A stretch of 11,510 nucleotides of DNA, from NCBI GenBank assembly GCA_002350465.1, contig DEEW01000188.1:2648-14157 (forward strand). Direction: 5' to 3'. Position numbers and translations under genes: made by a program. This document shows, in pieces, positions 1-7,046 of this stretch. Each line of letters starts with the position of its first letter. The first letter of the stretch is position 1. The notes below the pieces were generated by a model. The model was not told the origin of the DNA, did no database searches, and saw only the letters and a program-made list of their open reading frames with translations. The stretch is from Lachnospiraceae bacterium UBA2868. GTDB taxonomy: Bacteria > Bacillota_A > Clostridia > Lachnospirales > Lachnospiraceae.

Positions 1-2
1 TC

Positions 3-191
3 TCCCATGAAAGCCAAAGCATCGATGTCATCATCCCCTATACCGACGGGGAAGTCATCAGCCGTATACACAGTGAAGGTGTAAATATATCCGAAGAATA
101 TGAAGAAGCCGGAACTCACATTTCTGCTGTCGTTCCGGCTTCTCTTGCTGGTTATATCAACTCAAAATATACTCCATTTGAGTCTCTTTAG
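3..191 (+). CDS. hflX: HflX-type ribosome-associated GTPase, C-terminal fragment (5' end outside window)
   Basis: An open frame enters from the left edge (codons in phase with position 3) and stops at TAG 189-191, giving 62 residues. It contains the pattern of the HflX C-terminal domain: an I-P-Y-x-x-G-E-V-I-S stretch, then R-I-H-S-E-G, then E-E-Y-x-E-x-G-T and a final V-P-x-S-L-A-G. HflX binds 50S/70S ribosomes and splits stalled or hibernating ribosomes with GTP. The G domain would lie to the left of the window, so the assignment rests on the tail alone. The last 35 bp overlap the 3' end of the convergent acetyltransferase gene. Its codons also encode a 12-bp inverted repeat that probably terminates the opposite-strand operon. 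Confidence 0.72.
   Translation, partial: SHESQSIDVIIPYTDGEVISRIHSEGVNISEEYEEAGTHISAVVPASLAGYINSKYTPFESL
104..143 (-). terminator. Hairpin terminator of the minus-strand operon, inside hflX
   Basis: Arms 104-115 and 132-143 are perfect 12-bp inverted repeats around a 16-nt loop. On the minus strand the hairpin begins 14 nt after the acetyltransferase stop codon and is followed by a moderately T-rich run (TCATATTCTTC). On the plus strand the following bases are not T-rich, so it more likely ends the minus-strand transcript. The T-tract is imperfect, which limits confidence. Confidence 0.6.
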
Positions 192-630
192 GCTTCATTC
201 CCATGGCTTTGTAAAATGCCAGAGCCCCGTCATTACCTTCCCATACATTAAGAGTAAGCTCATAACATCCAAGCTTTTTTGCCTCTGTTTTGACATGCTC
301 AAATAATCCTGTTGCCACATGCTGTCCGCGGGAATTCTCATCAACGCATATGTCATCAATATACAAACGCTTTCTGGGAATCATGGTACTTGTAAAGGGA
401 GGGGGCTGTAACTGGCAAAATGCATAGCCCATTACATGATTTTCTCCGTCAACAGCAACATAAACAGGCCTGTCATCATCAAGAAACATTTCCTCAAGTT
501 CATCACTGCTGTACTTCGTCGTACCGGATATGAAAATATCCGGGCGTATCTTTGCGTGTACTTCCAATACCTGGGACAGAAGATCCAGTACACCCGGAAT
601 GTCCTCTTTAACGGCTCTTCTGATATTCAT
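157..630 (-). CDS. GNAT-family N-acetyltransferase
   Basis: This 157-residue protein is one complete GNAT domain. Such enzymes transfer an acetyl group from acetyl-CoA to an amine on a small molecule or protein; the substrate cannot be told here. The acetyl-CoA binding segment is residues 94-113 (I-C-V-D-E-N-S-R-G-Q-H-V-A). The usual R-x-x-G-x-G/A reads R-G-Q-H-V-A, with His where Gly is common. The C-terminal motif B is N-V-W ... A-L-A-F-Y-K-A-M-G-M (128-145), as expected. ATG 630 lies 6 nt after the stop of the SDR gene upstream, with an AAGG-type ribosome site overlapping that gene's end, so the two are translationally close. It is the last gene of the minus-strand block and overlaps hflX convergently. 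Confidence 0.88.
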   Translation of the reverse strand: MNIRRAVKEDIPGVLDLLSQVLEVHAKIRPDIFISGTTKYSSDELEEMFLDDDRPVYVAVDGENHVMGYAFCQLQPPPFTSTMIPRKRLYIDDICVDENSRGQHVATGLFEHVKTEAKKLGCYELTLNVWEGNDGALAFYKAMGMKPKETQMEYILS

Positions 631-636
631 GACGAT

Positions 637-1656
637 CTACCTTAATCTGTCCTTGGCTTCTTCGAGTGCATCTATTACCCTGTCACAAAACAGATCAAAT
701 TCAGGGTCCGGAACCTGACATTCCGGATGGGACAGGCAATAATCTATGGCTTTCCTGACTCCCTGATCAAACCTTACCGTACACGTAAATCCCGGTACAG
801 CCTTCTTGATCTTGCTGTTGTCAAACACTACGGAATTCGACTTGTCTCCGAGAAGAGATCCGAAATAATCGTAATCACTTACCGAAGCGAGAAACTCGGA
901 TGATACATAATAGGGAATATAATCGACATCAAGTGCATCGGCAATCGCCTCATAAATCTGATTCCAGGTAAGTGTTTCATCACTGGTAATCTGGAAGCTC
1001 TCTCCTATTGCATGAGGATTACCCATAAGACCCACAAATCCTTTTGCAAAATCCTCATTAAAAGTCATGGTCCAAAGTGATGTTCCGTCTCCCTGAACAA
1101 GTACCGGCTTGCCTTCAAGCATCCTCTTTATAACCTGCCAGCTTCCCTTCTCTCCGTGAACACCCAGGGGTACGCTTCTGACATCGTAGGTATGGCTCGG
1201 CCGCACTATCGTTGCCGGAAATCCTTCCTTTTCATATTTATCCATCAAAAAGCTTTCACAATATATCTTGTTTCTTGAATATTCCCAAAACGGATTCGCA
1301 AGCGCCGTCCCTTCGGTTATTATATAATTCCTGCAAGGCTTATTGTATGCCGAGGCAGAGCTTATATAGATGTACTGCCCACACCTTCCCCGAAACAGCC
1401 TGTAATCCCTTTCAACCTGTTCGGGCCAAAACCCGATAAAATCGCACACGCAGTCGAATCGAAGCCCGTCTATTGCCTCTTCTATCACTTCCTCATCATT
1501 GATATCGGCATTGATAAGATTTACATTATCGGGTATCTCATCCGCTCTGCTTCCGCGATTGATCAGATATAATTCCCAATCCGGGTTTTGTGCCACGGCT
1601 TTGGTTATTGCCATTGAAATTGTTCCCGTTCCGCCTATAAACATTGCTCTTTGCAT
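637..1656 (-). CDS. NAD-dependent epimerase/dehydratase-like (extended/atypical SDR) protein
   Basis: A 339-residue cytosolic protein with an N-terminal Rossmann fold. The dinucleotide loop is G-G-T-G-T-I-S at residues 8-14, an acidic N-A-D-I at 49-52 follows the third strand, and the catalytic pair is Y126-x-x-x-K130 (Y-S-R-N-K). The Y-I-S-S-A-S-A-Y segment (95-104) supplies the active-site Ser region. This is the layout of extended SDR enzymes that act on nucleotide sugars, although many relatives with this G-G-T-G-x-I-S loop have no defined substrate. ATG 1656 has an AAAGGGA ribosome site and starts 12 nt after the ZorB-like gene. Nothing in the sequence names the substrate. Its place behind the motor genes could be simple operon membership. 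Confidence 0.85.
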   Translation of the reverse strand: MQRAMFIGGTGTISMAITKAVAQNPDWELYLINRGSRADEIPDNVNLINADINDEEVIEEAIDGLRFDCVCDFIGFWPEQVERDYRLFRGRCGQYIYISSASAYNKPCRNYIITEGTALANPFWEYSRNKIYCESFLMDKYEKEGFPATIVRPSHTYDVRSVPLGVHGEKGSWQVIKRMLEGKPVLVQGDGTSLWTMTFNEDFAKGFVGLMGNPHAIGESFQITSDETLTWNQIYEAIADALDVDYIPYYVSSEFLASVSDYDYFGSLLGDKSNSVVFDNSKIKKAVPGFTCTVRFDQGVRKAIDYCLSHPECQVPDPEFDLFCDRVIDALEEAKDRLR

Positions 1657-1668
1657 TTTAATCCCTTT

Positions 1669-2583
1669 CTACTGATTAACAGATGTCTCGTTAAGTATTT
1701 CCATCATCTCACGGATCATTTCTTCATCCCTTAATCTGAACAGTATCTCCACTCGTCTTGAAGCTGCGGCATCCACAGATCCGTCAGCTTTGTATACAGG
1801 TTCACTGAATGATTTTCCCACCGTGGACAGGACTTTTTCCAGCTCTTCCTTCTCCCTGTCCGTCAGAAAATCACTGTTTTTGCGTGTACAGTAGTCCGCC
1901 ACGGAATATGCCCTTTGCTGCGAGAGTTCAAGGTTTGAGAGATAATCTCCGTCCGTATCCGTATGACCTTCTATAACAATCTCCGAAACATATTTGCTGT
2001 ATTTCGGGCTGAGGAGGATCTTTAAGTATCTCGGCATGAACTCTCCGAGAAAATCCTTTCCGCCGGACTTGAGTGTTGCTCTGTTATACTCAAACAGAAT
2101 ATTCGAATCCATTGAGATTGCGCCGGTTTTCTCATCAACAGCTATGCTGAGAGATGAATTCTCGAACTCACTTCGAAGAGCTTCTATGAGTTCACTTCTG
2201 ATACCAATGATATTATCAAGCTTTGCCTGCTGCTCTCCCATAAGCTTTTCAAGCTCTTTGAGAAGCTGTGACTGCTCTTCAAGCTTCCTCTGCTGGGCAA
2301 GAAGCTCTCCCTCCTGCTCGGAAAGTTTTAGTTCCTGGGCGTTAAGCTTCGCACCCTGCTCTTCTATAGTAAGCCGTTCATTTTCAAGCTCTTCCGACTG
2401 GATTATGAGTTCACGCTCTTTTCCCGCAAGTTCATTCTGCTTCTCGTCATACTGGACCTTGGACCGCAGCATCGTAAAAGCAATTATGAGCACGAAGCAC
2501 AATAGCAGCCCCGCCATCATATCGGAATACGAAAGCCAGTATGTGATCTCTTCATCTTTTTTATGTGCTCTTTGCCATCTCAT
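1669..2583 (-). CDS. MotB/ZorB-like stator protein with OmpA peptidoglycan-binding domain
   Basis: A 304-residue protein with a short cytoplasmic N-terminus and one membrane helix (about 22-39). The helix is preceded by W-L-S-Y-S-D-M-M-A-G, in which D21 matches the ion-binding Asp of MotB/ZorB/ExbD proteins. Residues about 45-125 form a long coiled coil with a hydrophobic residue at every seventh position from L52 to L122. The OmpA/MotB domain (about 155-285) shows I-L-F-E-Y-N (162-167), E-G-H-T-D-T-D (205-211, D208) and N-L-E-L-S-Q-Q-R-A (217-225, R224). D208 and R224 are the residues that usually hold the diaminopimelate peptide of peptidoglycan. It follows its channel partner by 13 nt. Together they should form an inner-membrane ion-driven motor anchored to the wall. 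It resembles ZorB more than flagellar MotB, but no flagellar or classic Zorya gene is nearby. Confidence 0.85.
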   Translation of the reverse strand: MRWQRAHKKDEEITYWLSYSDMMAGLLLCFVLIIAFTMLRSKVQYDEKQNELAGKERELIIQSEELENERLTIEEQGAKLNAQELKLSEQEGELLAQQRKLEEQSQLLKELEKLMGEQQAKLDNIIGIRSELIEALRSEFENSSLSIAVDEKTGAISMDSNILFEYNRATLKSGGKDFLGEFMPRYLKILLSPKYSKYVSEIVIEGHTDTDGDYLSNLELSQQRAYSVADYCTRKNSDFLTDREKEELEKVLSTVGKSFSEPVYKADGSVDAAASRRVEILFRLRDEEMIREMMEILNETSVNQ

Positions 2584-2596
2584 AAATATCTACCGC

Positions 2597-4012
2597 TCAA
2601 TTGCTCTGATTTCTCTTATCGTTCAGTTTACGCAGGTAATCGATTCCGTTTGTAATCTCCTCAAGAGCATCATTCATGTTCTCATTTGTCTCGGCTGAAT
2701 ACTTTGCCATATCGGTAACCGATTTCTTGAATTCCATGATCATATTGCCCTGTTCAAGGAGCATGTTCTTCTCCTGCATGATAAGATCCCTTACGGCCTT
2801 ATCCTCTCCCGACATTCCCGAGAGCGTTCTTTGAAGCTCGTTCTGGATCGTCTGTATACTTGCCGTATAACTGTTAAGCGTAGTAACAAGTCTCTCTGTT
2901 TCCTGATTGATATTATGAAGTGTATCCTTACCGCTCCCTGTTTTTTCGAGGAGCTGCCCCATCATATCTGCCGTTTCCTTCTGAGCCTTGTACTGCTCAT
3001 TTACGGATTCGCTAAGCTGATAGAAACTGTTTCCGAGTGACGTATTCATCTCTTTTATGAAATTGTCCACTATCTGCCTGATTGCCTCTGTCTCGTTTCT
3101 TACCATAATGGTCTCGAATTCGGCAACAGTCCTGTTAAGCCTGTCAAACTGCGGCTCAATGATTTTTCCCAGTTCTTCCGCAACCCTTTCATACATTCTG
3201 TCCATGGCGGTAAGCTGTTCTCCCTGAAGCGTGATCAGCTGGTTCATACCGTTGTTCTGGGTGTCGGGAAGAACAAACTTTTTAAATGCCGTGGAAAACT
3301 CGGAAACTGCACATTCTCCTTCATACAGTTTTCTTTTATATATGGCGTTGAACGTAAGGGAGAAAACCATACCGAAGATAGACGTGTGAAAGGCTACCTT
3401 TATTCCGCTCATCAGTCCGTCAATACTGTCCGTCATCGTCTGGATGCTGCCGGAAGTATTAAAATGCTGCAGTCCTATGGACAGGCCTATAAATGTCCCA
3501 AGGATTCCGAGACCGGTCAGCATTCCGGGAACCTGGTTAAGTTCGTTTCTGTGCATTACAGTATCGACCAGATCTTCATTGATATAGTCATTAATGCTCG
3601 GACGGTAATATGCGTTCTCCGCATCGTCCTCACGGTTTAATTCAAATATGAAATCCGTAAAGAGAAGGTTTAATTTTTCATTTTTGAACAGTTTGATGTT
3701 GCTTGACTGGTACGGCTCCCAAAGGTATGTATGTGCATTCATGGCATCAGACCTTATCTTATTGGTTGCCGCCTTAAGGTCCTTGATAATCGCATTCATA
3801 GGAGCAAAGCTGCCAAAATCAGCCGCTAAAAATACTATGGCAACTATCAGAAACAAAAAAGCATTAACTGCCATGGTAAATGAATTAAACGGTTCCCGAT
3901 TCTCCGGCTTAAATATATTCCTGAACCACTCAAGATTCAAAGCAATACATAATATAACCATTGCAAAATATACAATTGTCAGAAACCATTCATACCATTT
4001 TCTCTTAAGCAT
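2597..4012 (-). CDS. MotA/TolQ/ExbB-type proton channel protein with long cytoplasmic tail (ZorA-like)
   Basis: A 471-residue membrane protein. Helices 1 and 2 lie at about 8-29 and 45-68. A cytoplasmic stretch of about 90 residues follows, then helix 3 (about 161-182, Q-V-P-G-M-L-T-G-L-G-I-L-G-T-F-I-G-L) and helix 4 (about 204-225, V-A-F-H-T-S-I-F-G-M). The P-G-x-x-T-G-L-G-I-L-G-T-F-x-G-L helix and the A-F-x-T-S-x-x-G-M helix are typical of ZorA and related MotA/ExbB channels; they line the ion path with the Asp of the partner. Residues 226-471 form a Gln/Glu/Asn-rich predicted helical tail, like the cytoplasmic tail of ZorA, shorter than in type I Zorya. ATG 4012 has a strong GGGGAGG site 5 nt upstream and starts 21 nt after the antiporter. 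In Zorya the tail relays phage sensing to effectors; here no ZorC, ZorD or ZorE is present, so the role is open. Confidence 0.85.
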   Translation of the reverse strand: MLKRKWYEWFLTIVYFAMVILCIALNLEWFRNIFKPENREPFNSFTMAVNAFLFLIVAIVFLAADFGSFAPMNAIIKDLKAATNKIRSDAMNAHTYLWEPYQSSNIKLFKNEKLNLLFTDFIFELNREDDAENAYYRPSINDYINEDLVDTVMHRNELNQVPGMLTGLGILGTFIGLSIGLQHFNTSGSIQTMTDSIDGLMSGIKVAFHTSIFGMVFSLTFNAIYKRKLYEGECAVSEFSTAFKKFVLPDTQNNGMNQLITLQGEQLTAMDRMYERVAEELGKIIEPQFDRLNRTVAEFETIMVRNETEAIRQIVDNFIKEMNTSLGNSFYQLSESVNEQYKAQKETADMMGQLLEKTGSGKDTLHNINQETERLVTTLNSYTASIQTIQNELQRTLSGMSGEDKAVRDLIMQEKNMLLEQGNMIMEFKKSVTDMAKYSAETNENMNDALEEITNGIDYLRKLNDKRNQSN

Positions 4013-4017
4013 AATGT

Positions 4018-4024
4018 CCTCCCC
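4018..4024 (-). promoter_or_regulatory. Strong ribosome binding site of the ZorA-like gene
   Basis: GGGGAGG on the minus strand, 5 nt before ATG 4012, in the 21-nt gap behind the antiporter stop. It fixes the start of the channel gene and suggests efficient translation within the shared transcript. Confidence 0.7.
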
Positions 4025-4033
4025 GATATATGG

Positions 4034-5647
4034 TCAGGCCTTTTGTGATCTCTTCTTCATACAAAACAGGAACGCTATCGTAAGTACAACTCCCATCGGC
4101 AGTGAAAGCCACGTTACACCAATCTTATCAAACAGACCGGTAAATATGTAGCAGACAAATGAGATTGCAGCAACAGATATCGCATAGGGAAGCTGGGTCT
4201 CAACATGGTTAATGTGATTACAATGTGCACCTGCCGATGACATGATCGTTGTATCCGAAATAGGTGAGCAGTGATCTCCGCAGACAGCACCTGCTAGACA
4301 GGCTGAAATCCCCACAAAGAACAATGAACTTGTCTCCGGGAAGATTGCGGAAACTATGGGAATGAGTATTCCGAATGTTCCCCAGCTGGTACCTGTGGCA
4401 AAAGAAACAAGACATGCCACGATGAATACAATCGCGGGAAGGGCCCACTGTAACCCTTGAGCTCCGGCCATTGCATTTCCCACAAAATCCTTGGCTCCAA
4501 GCAAATTGGTCATGTTTTTAAGTGCAGTTGCAAGAGTAAGTATCGTAATAGCGGGAACCATAGCACAGAATCCCTTCGGAACACATTCCATGGCTTCATT
4601 AAAGGTCACAACCTTTCTTGCCATCATATAGATCACTATTATTACAAGAGCAAGAATGCTACCCCAGGGAAGTCCGACATAGGCGTCTGTTGATGAAAAA
4701 GCTTCGATAATTCCCCCTTCCTCTATTGCGGAAAATCCGTTGAATAAAAGACCCCATACACAAAAAACTATAAGGATAACAACAGGGATAATCAGATCTA
4801 TAAGTTTTCCTTTCGGAGATTCGATGGGGCCGTCATGCTTAAGCGTATACTCTTCATCTTCCGACAGACTCAGTATGCCAAGATCTCCTGTCGATTCGGC
4901 TCTTTCTTCAAACTTCTTCATCTTGCCGTAATCAAACTTTAAAAGTGTAATTGTTATGATGAAAACGAATGTTAAGATCGAATAGAAATTATAAGGAATA
5001 GCCCTTACAAACAGCTCAATTCCGGAGTACTTTTCACTTGTAACGCATCCGCTGACAGCAGCCGCCCATGAAGAGATCGGTGCTATCATACATACAGGCG
5101 CCGCAGTTGCATCAATAAGATACGCAAGCTTAGCTCTTGAAATCTTTTTTGAATCTGTGATAGGTGCCATAACCGAACCCACAGTCAGGCAGTTAAAATA
5201 ATCATCTATGAAAATCAATACACCGAGTACAAATGTTGCAAGAGCAGCTCCTACTTTTGTTTTGATGTTTTTTGAAGCCCATTCTCCGAATGCTCTTGAA
5301 GCACCTGATTTGTTAATAATCGAAACAATGATTCCCAGTATCACAAGAAATATCAGTATACCTGCATTCCCTGCTACCGCATCGGACAATCCCTCAACAG
5401 TTATGTAGTTAAGTGTTCCGGTAAATGATACTCCGGATGCCATCAATGCTCCGAGAACCACTCCGACGAACAATGAAGAGTACGCCTCTTTTGTAATGAG
5501 AGCCAGTACTATTGCAACAAGCGGAGGTACAAGTGCCCAAAATGTCCCTTCAAAGGAGAATGCTCCACCCGCTGACACTATACCGATCAAGATAACCATT
5601 ACCACGAAGATTATTCCGGCAAGCACTGCCGAGTTCTTCTTTTTCAT
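4034..5647 (-). CDS. NhaC-family Na+/H+ antiporter
   Basis: A 537-residue polytopic membrane protein with roughly a dozen hydrophobic segments. Signature stretches of the NhaC branch of the ion transporter superfamily are visible: F-I-D-D-Y-F-N (146-152), a S-S-W motif (192-194), S-W-G-T-F-G-I-L-I-P-I in the second half, and G-D-H-C-S-P-I-S-D-T-T (457-467), followed by S-S-A-G and a His-rich H-C-N-H-I-N-H. The family exchanges Na+ for H+, though some members move organic acids or amino acids, so the substrate is not certain. A charged cytoplasmic loop (about 238-283) separates the halves. ATG 5647 has an AAGGA-type ribosome site. It lies 43 nt after the sensor gene and 21 nt before the ZorA-like gene, placing ion exchange and an ion-driven motor on one transcript. 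Confidence 0.88.
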   Translation of the reverse strand: MKKKNSAVLAGIIFVVMVILIGIVSAGGAFSFEGTFWALVPPLVAIVLALITKEAYSSLFVGVVLGALMASGVSFTGTLNYITVEGLSDAVAGNAGILIFLVILGIIVSIINKSGASRAFGEWASKNIKTKVGAALATFVLGVLIFIDDYFNCLTVGSVMAPITDSKKISRAKLAYLIDATAAPVCMIAPISSWAAAVSGCVTSEKYSGIELFVRAIPYNFYSILTFVFIITITLLKFDYGKMKKFEERAESTGDLGILSLSEDEEYTLKHDGPIESPKGKLIDLIIPVVILIVFCVWGLLFNGFSAIEEGGIIEAFSSTDAYVGLPWGSILALVIIVIYMMARKVVTFNEAMECVPKGFCAMVPAITILTLATALKNMTNLLGAKDFVGNAMAGAQGLQWALPAIVFIVACLVSFATGTSWGTFGILIPIVSAIFPETSSLFFVGISACLAGAVCGDHCSPISDTTIMSSAGAHCNHINHVETQLPYAISVAAISFVCYIFTGLFDKIGVTWLSLPMGVVLTIAFLFCMKKRSQKA

Positions 5648-5690
5648 AACACTTCCATCCTTTCATCAATCAAGATTCGGCTGACTATTA

Positions 5691-7046
5691 TTACCCCTTT
5701 TTCAATCTTGCGATTGCAAGCTTCTGATTCAGACTTTCAAGCGATAGTGACAGACTCTCCACGAAACTTCTGTGTTTCAGTCTTGTGAAAAAGTCATCTT
5801 TGTATGGCATCACGATGTATCCGAATGTCTGGTTATTACTGCGTAAAGGTCCGAATAAAAATACTCTGTCTTTATTTCTCCACTCAGGAGGATACAAATC
5901 ATTACTCCGTTTTATCTCGGTTTTATTTCCGTCAGAGAAAAGGATCATATCCTCTTCAAACCCTACCACATCCATATCGGGATCACCCTCAAAGAATGAG
6001 TGATTAAGGCATACGGCAACGTCATCGATCTTAACCATTTCCTTACACTCTTCCATTGCCTGTGCATATTCATCCATCGTCCTGCATTTAAACAGTATTT
6101 GCTTGATATATGAATGTATAAGTCTGGCTTCGTTCTCTTTTTTGCCTCTTTCGATCAGTTTATTGTAATCGTTCCGAATATTTCTTGTTTGTTCACAACC
6201 GCAACTTTCATTAAAGCTTACATACCCTTCAACAAAGCGGGTATCAACATCCATATCCCCCTCCATAGCCAAAAGAAGGGCATCCGTAGCGTCAAATCCA
6301 AGAGCCTTACGGTTTCTGTTAACACTGGTAATTGAAGGAGAATACATCTGAGCTTCTTCTATATTATCAAATCCGGTAACCTTCATATAGTCCGGAATAG
6401 TGATTCCGTCCTTTAATGCTTCCTCTACAAAGCCAAGCGCCATATAGTCATTTGCGCATATAACCGCATCAGCCATATGAACTCCCATCTCTTTCCACTC
6501 GTTGTAAGCGTTGGCACCGTCTGTTTTCCAGAATCTTTTATGAAGTACTCTCCTCTTGGATACTTTAATATCATGCTCGTTCAGACAATCACAGAATGCC
6601 CTGAATCTTTCATTACTTTCAAAATTATCTTCCGGACCTCCGAGATAATTAAATATCCTGCAATCATGTATAGTGATCATATGCTCAACGAGCTGGTACA
6701 TTGAACGATAATTATCAAGACCGCAAAACAGAGCATCATCACACCTTGTATCAATGCTCACCACAGGCTTATTATGGTTTCTGAACTTTTCGGTTATCTC
6801 ACTTACGTACTTGACGGAATCCAGACTGCTGAGTGCAATTATCAGGCCGTCATATCTTTCGGGATCAGGTAATGAATAGATTTCCCTTCCCTTACGGAAA
6901 AAATCGGTTTCCATCAGATTGTCGTAAGCATTGCAGATGTGAAGTTCGACATCATCATTTCCTATCCTGTCCAGAATACCGGAAATAACGTCCCGACTGT
7001 AATCACTGTCCCACGTGCTTGTCAGCATCAATATCTGTTTTGTCAT
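5691..7046 (-). CDS. LacI/PBP1-like ligand-sensing protein without HTH or output domain
   Basis: A 451-residue protein starting directly with a periplasmic-binding-protein type 1 fold: K-Q-I-L-M-L-T-S at the N-terminus, Y-D-G-L-I-I (65-70), V-I-C-A-N-D-Y-M-A-L-G (195-205), I-P-D-Y-M-K-V-T-G-F-D (218-228) and S-P-S-I-T-S-V-N (236-243), all typical of LacI-family effector domains. No DNA-binding helix precedes it and no signal peptide is seen, so it should be cytosolic. After E-S-C-G-C (280-284) a second region of about 165 residues follows, ending in a helix near the stop. In related Lachnospiraceae proteins such a sensor is usually fused to GGDEF or kinase output domains; here there is none. 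The start at 7046 is preferred to the ATG at 7052 because the GGGG site (7054-7057) is 7 nt from 7046 but only 1 nt from 7052. The gene overlaps the nuclease gene by 44 bp. Confidence 0.8.
   Translation of the reverse strand: MTKQILMLTSTWDSDYSRDVISGILDRIGNDDVELHICNAYDNLMETDFFRKGREIYSLPDPERYDGLIIALSSLDSVKYVSEITEKFRNHNKPVVSIDTRCDDALFCGLDNYRSMYQLVEHMITIHDCRIFNYLGGPEDNFESNERFRAFCDCLNEHDIKVSKRRVLHKRFWKTDGANAYNEWKEMGVHMADAVICANDYMALGFVEEALKDGITIPDYMKVTGFDNIEEAQMYSPSITSVNRNRKALGFDATDALLLAMEGDMDVDTRFVEGYVSFNESCGCEQTRNIRNDYNKLIERGKKENEARLIHSYIKQILFKCRTMDEYAQAMEECKEMVKIDDVAVCLNHSFFEGDPDMDVVGFEEDMILFSDGNKTEIKRSNDLYPPEWRNKDRVFLFGPLRSNNQTFGYIVMPYKDDFFTRLKHRSFVESLSLSLESLNQKLAIARLKKG

Noticed and set aside
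1994..2698. 234-residue plus-strand frame opposite the ZorB-like gene
   Set aside because: Ser- and Phe-rich low-complexity translation, the mirror of the coiled-coil codons; no ribosome site and no family features. The minus-strand frame has clear domains.
1669..4012. Flagellar MotA/MotB stator
   Set aside because: The channel protein has a long C-terminal cytoplasmic tail and ZorA-like helix motifs, and no flagellar or chemotaxis gene is in the window.
3648..4151. 167-residue plus-strand frame opposite the ZorA-like gene
   Set aside because: Runs across the end of two well-supported minus-strand genes and shows no recognisable domain.
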